NCBI GenBank assembly: GCA_958438125.1
Contig: CAUBQN010000016.1
Span: forward strand, 1 to 21,178
From: an uncultured Collinsella sp.
Lineage (GTDB): Bacteria > Actinomycetota > Coriobacteriia > Coriobacteriales > Coriobacteriaceae
Direction of reading: 5' to 3'
Length of the DNA stretch: 21,178 nucleotides
Shown: in pieces, positions 19,240 through 21,178 of the stretch
Layout of the letters: the number at the start of each line of letters is the position of its first letter
Numbering within the stretch: position 1 is the first letter of the stretch
Notes under the pieces: generated by a model
Seen by the model: only the letters and a program-made list of their open reading frames with translations
Told to the model about the DNA's origin: nothing
Databases searched by the model: none
Program-made: the position numbers and the translations under genes

Positions 19240-21178
19240 ATGGCAGAGAACCAGAACGCCGCCGATCAGGCATCGACGCTCAACGACGAGCGCGCCACCC
19301 GCCTGGCCAAGCGCGCCGCCCTGTTCGAGGCGGGCCAGAACCCCTATCCTGAGCACTCTGAGCTTGAGGACTACGTCGCCGATATCGAGGCTAAGTACGC
19401 CGAGCTTGCCGATGGCGAGGACACCGAGGACGTCGTGAAGATCGCTGGCCGTGTTGTCGCCAAGCGCGGTCAGGGCAAGATCATGTTCATCGTCGTGCGC
19501 GATGCGACTGCCGAGATTCAGCTGTTCTGCCGCATCAACGACATGGACGAGGCTGCCTGGAGTACGCTCAAGGCCCTCGACCTGGGCGACATCCTGGGCG
19601 TGACCGGCGTGGTCGTGCGCACCCAGCGTGGCCAGCTTTCCGTTGCCCCTAAGAGCGCGACCCTGCTTGCCAAGGCCGTTCGTCCGCTGCCCGAGAAGTT
19701 CCACGGTCTTTCCGATAAGGAGACCCGCTATCGCCAGCGCTATGTCGACCTGATCGCCAACGACGACGTTCGCGAGACCTTCCGTAAGCGTTCGCAGATT
19801 CTCTCCACCTTCCGTCGCTTTATGGAGTCCGACGGCTACATGGAGGTCGAGACCCCCATCCTGCAGACCATCCAAGGCGGCGCTACTGCCAAGCCGTTCA
19901 TTACCCACTTCAACGCGCTCGATCAGGAGTGCTACCTGCGTATTGCCACCGAGCTGCACCTCAAGCGCTGCATCGTCGGTGGTTTTGAGCGCGTGTTCGA
20001 GATCGGCCGCATTTTCCGTAACGAGGGCATGGACCTTACCCACAACCCCGAGTTCACCACGATGGAGGCCTACCGTGCCTTCTCCGACCTCGAGGGCATG
20101 AAGGCACTCGCCCAAGGTGTCATCAAGGCTGCCAACAAGGCCATCGGCAACCCCGAGGTCATCGAGTACCAGGGCCAGACCATCGACCTTTCTGGTGAGT
20201 GGGCCAGCCGTCCCATGACCGACATCGTCTCCGACGTGCTCGGCAAGCAGGTCACCATCGACACGCCGGTCGAGGAGCTTGCTGCCGCCGCGCGCGAGAA
20301 GGGCCTGGAGATCAAGCCCGAGTGGACTACCGGCAAGATCATCGCCGAGATTTACGATGAGCTGGGCGAGGACACCATCGTCAACCCCACGTTCGTGTGC
20401 GATTACCCCATCGAGGTCAGCCCGCTCGCCAAGCGTTTTGAGGACGACCCGCGTTTGACCCACCGCTTTGAGCTGGTCATCGCCGGCCACGAGTACGCCA
20501 ACGCATTCTCCGAGCTCAACGACCCGGTCGACCAGGCTGAGCGCTTTGCTGCCCAGATGGCCGAGAAGGCCGGCGGCGACGATGAGGCTATGGAGTATGA
20601 CGAGGACTACGTGCGCGCCCTCGAGTACGGTATGCCTCCCGCGGGCGGCATTGGCATTGGTATCGACCGCGTGGTCATGCTGCTTACTAACCAGGCTTCT
20701 ATCCGCGACGTCCTGCTGTTCCCGCACATGAAGCCCGAGAAGGGTTTCCAGTCCGGTGCCGCTGCCGCCAAGGCTGCCGAGGCCGGCAACGCCGCGAGCC
20801 CATTCGTTAAGTCGCTTAAGCCCACGCTCGATTACTCCAAGATCGCCGTTGAGCCGCTGTTTGAGGAGTTCGTCGACTTTGATACCTTCTCCAAGAGCGA
20901 TTTCCGCGCTGTGAAGGTCAAGGCATGCGAGGCCGTCAAGAAGTCCAAGAAGCTGCTGAACTTTACGCTCGACGACGGTACCGGCACCGACCGCACCATC
21001 CTCTCCGGTATTCACGCTTATTACGAGCCCGAGGACCTGGTTGGCAAGACCTTGCTCGCCATCACCAACCTGCCTCCGCGCAAGATGATGGGCATTCCCA
21101 GCTGCGGCATGCTCATCAGTGCCATCCACGAGGAGGAGGGCGAGGAGCGTCTCAACCTGATCCAGCTCGACGCTTCCA
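19240..21178 (+). CDS. lysS: Lysyl-tRNA synthetase, class II, with C-terminal tRNA-binding domain (3' end outside window)
   Basis: LysRS charges tRNA-Lys with lysine. The reading frame is open from ATG 19240 to the window end (646 codons) with no stop. It starts after GAGGAG (19227-19232). The N-terminal OB-fold anticodon-binding domain (about 60-150) is followed by the class II catalytic core: motif 1 near FMESDGYMEVETPIL, motif 2 FRNEG (259-263) in a stretch ending NPEFTTMEAY, and motif 3 GIGIGIDR (470-477). Ordinary bacterial LysRS ends near residue 500. Here an Ala-rich linker (about 500-540) leads to an extra domain (about 545 to 640 and beyond) with DFRAVKVKACE, ILSGIHAYYEPEDLVGKT and NLPPRKMMGIPSCGMLISA, matching the EMAPII/Trbp111 OB-fold found at the C-terminus of many MetRS. 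The fusion is seen directly; its effect on tRNA affinity is inference. Confidence 0.95.
   Translation, partial: MAENQNAADQASTLNDERATRLAKRAALFEAGQNPYPEHSELEDYVADIEAKYAELADGEDTEDVVKIAGRVVAKRGQGKIMFIVVRDATAEIQLFCRINDMDEAAWSTLKALDLGDILGVTGVVVRTQRGQLSVAPKSATLLAKAVRPLPEKFHGLSDKETRYRQRYVDLIANDDVRETFRKRSQILSTFRRFMESDGYMEVETPILQTIQGGATAKPFITHFNALDQECYLRIATELHLKRCIVGGFERVFEIGRIFRNEGMDLTHNPEFTTMEAYRAFSDLEGMKALAQGVIKAANKAIGNPEVIEYQGQTIDLSGEWASRPMTDIVSDVLGKQVTIDTPVEELAAAAREKGLEIKPEWTTGKIIAEIYDELGEDTIVNPTFVCDYPIEVSPLAKRFEDDPRLTHRFELVIAGHEYANAFSELNDPVDQAERFAAQMAEKAGGDDEAMEYDEDYVRALEYGMPPAGGIGIGIDRVVMLLTNQASIRDVLLFPHMKPEKGFQSGAAAAKAAEAGNAASPFVKSLKPTLDYSKIAVEPLFEEFVDFDTFSKSDFRAVKVKACEAVKKSKKLLNFTLDDGTGTDRTILSGIHAYYEPEDLVGKTLLAITNLPPRKMMGIPSCGMLISAIHEEEGEERLNLIQLDAS

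Noticed and set aside
19108..21129. Long open frame of 673 codons on the - strand, opposite lysS
   Set aside because: Same shadow effect: low-complexity Leu/Gly/Val-rich translation. The + strand encodes a complete LysRS core.

Overview
The window is a GC-rich, gene-dense stretch of a Gram-positive chromosome. A coriobacterium close to Collinsella is my best guess. This rests on several things together: high-GC codon use, a fused two-domain EcfA ATPase, the murI-rph-rdgB order seen in actinobacteria, a veg-ispE pair, CCA-encoding tRNA genes and the general look of the proteins. The assignment is inference from protein character, not from a marker gene. All protein genes read on the + strand; only the tRNA-Val locus is on the - strand.

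Layout: (1) 1-2210, the end of an ECF vitamin/metal transporter module (fused ecfA ATPase, cut by the window edge, then ecfT). (2) 2241-3142, two tandem paralogous FMN-binding proteins of the pyridoxamine 5'-phosphate oxidase type. (3) 3143-8289, an arginine/ornithine operon argC-argJ-argB-argD, preceded by candidate ArgR sites. (4) 8290-9163, an 874-base region with no protein gene. It holds a terminator-like hairpin, a 217-base AT-rich element with 33-base terminal inverted repeats (MITE-like), and an imperfect 85-base duplication carrying the 3' end of tRNA-Val plus its terminator, with a structured 100-base segment between the copies. The intact tRNA-Val(UAC) and the asnB leader follow. 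(5) 9164-11095, asnB with a terminator. (6) 11157-16690, a Mur ligase, a HAD phosphatase, murI, rph, rdgB and dtd: cell-wall precursors, RNA maturation, nucleotide-pool cleaning and D-aminoacyl-tRNA clearing. (7) 16777-18069, veg-ispE. (8) 18119-18234, tRNA-Pro(CGG) with a strong terminator. (9) 18243-21178, tatA, greA and lysS. The lysS product carries an extra C-terminal tRNA-binding domain and runs off the window.

Most of the content is ordinary housekeeping. argCJBD can make ornithine by the acetyl-recycling route. MurI supplies D-glutamate, and the Mur ligase has an Ala where meso-DAP enzymes have the Arg of DNPR, so wall synthesis may use Lys or Orn rather than DAP.

The parts most worth a second look are the MITE-like element and duplicated tRNA end at 8406-8976, the LysRS fusion to an EMAPII/Trbp111-like domain, the palindrome lying over the tatA promoter, the roughly 33-residue insertion in ArgD, and the double ArgR-like sites before argC. 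I found no CRISPR array, phage gene, toxin-antitoxin pair or defence system.
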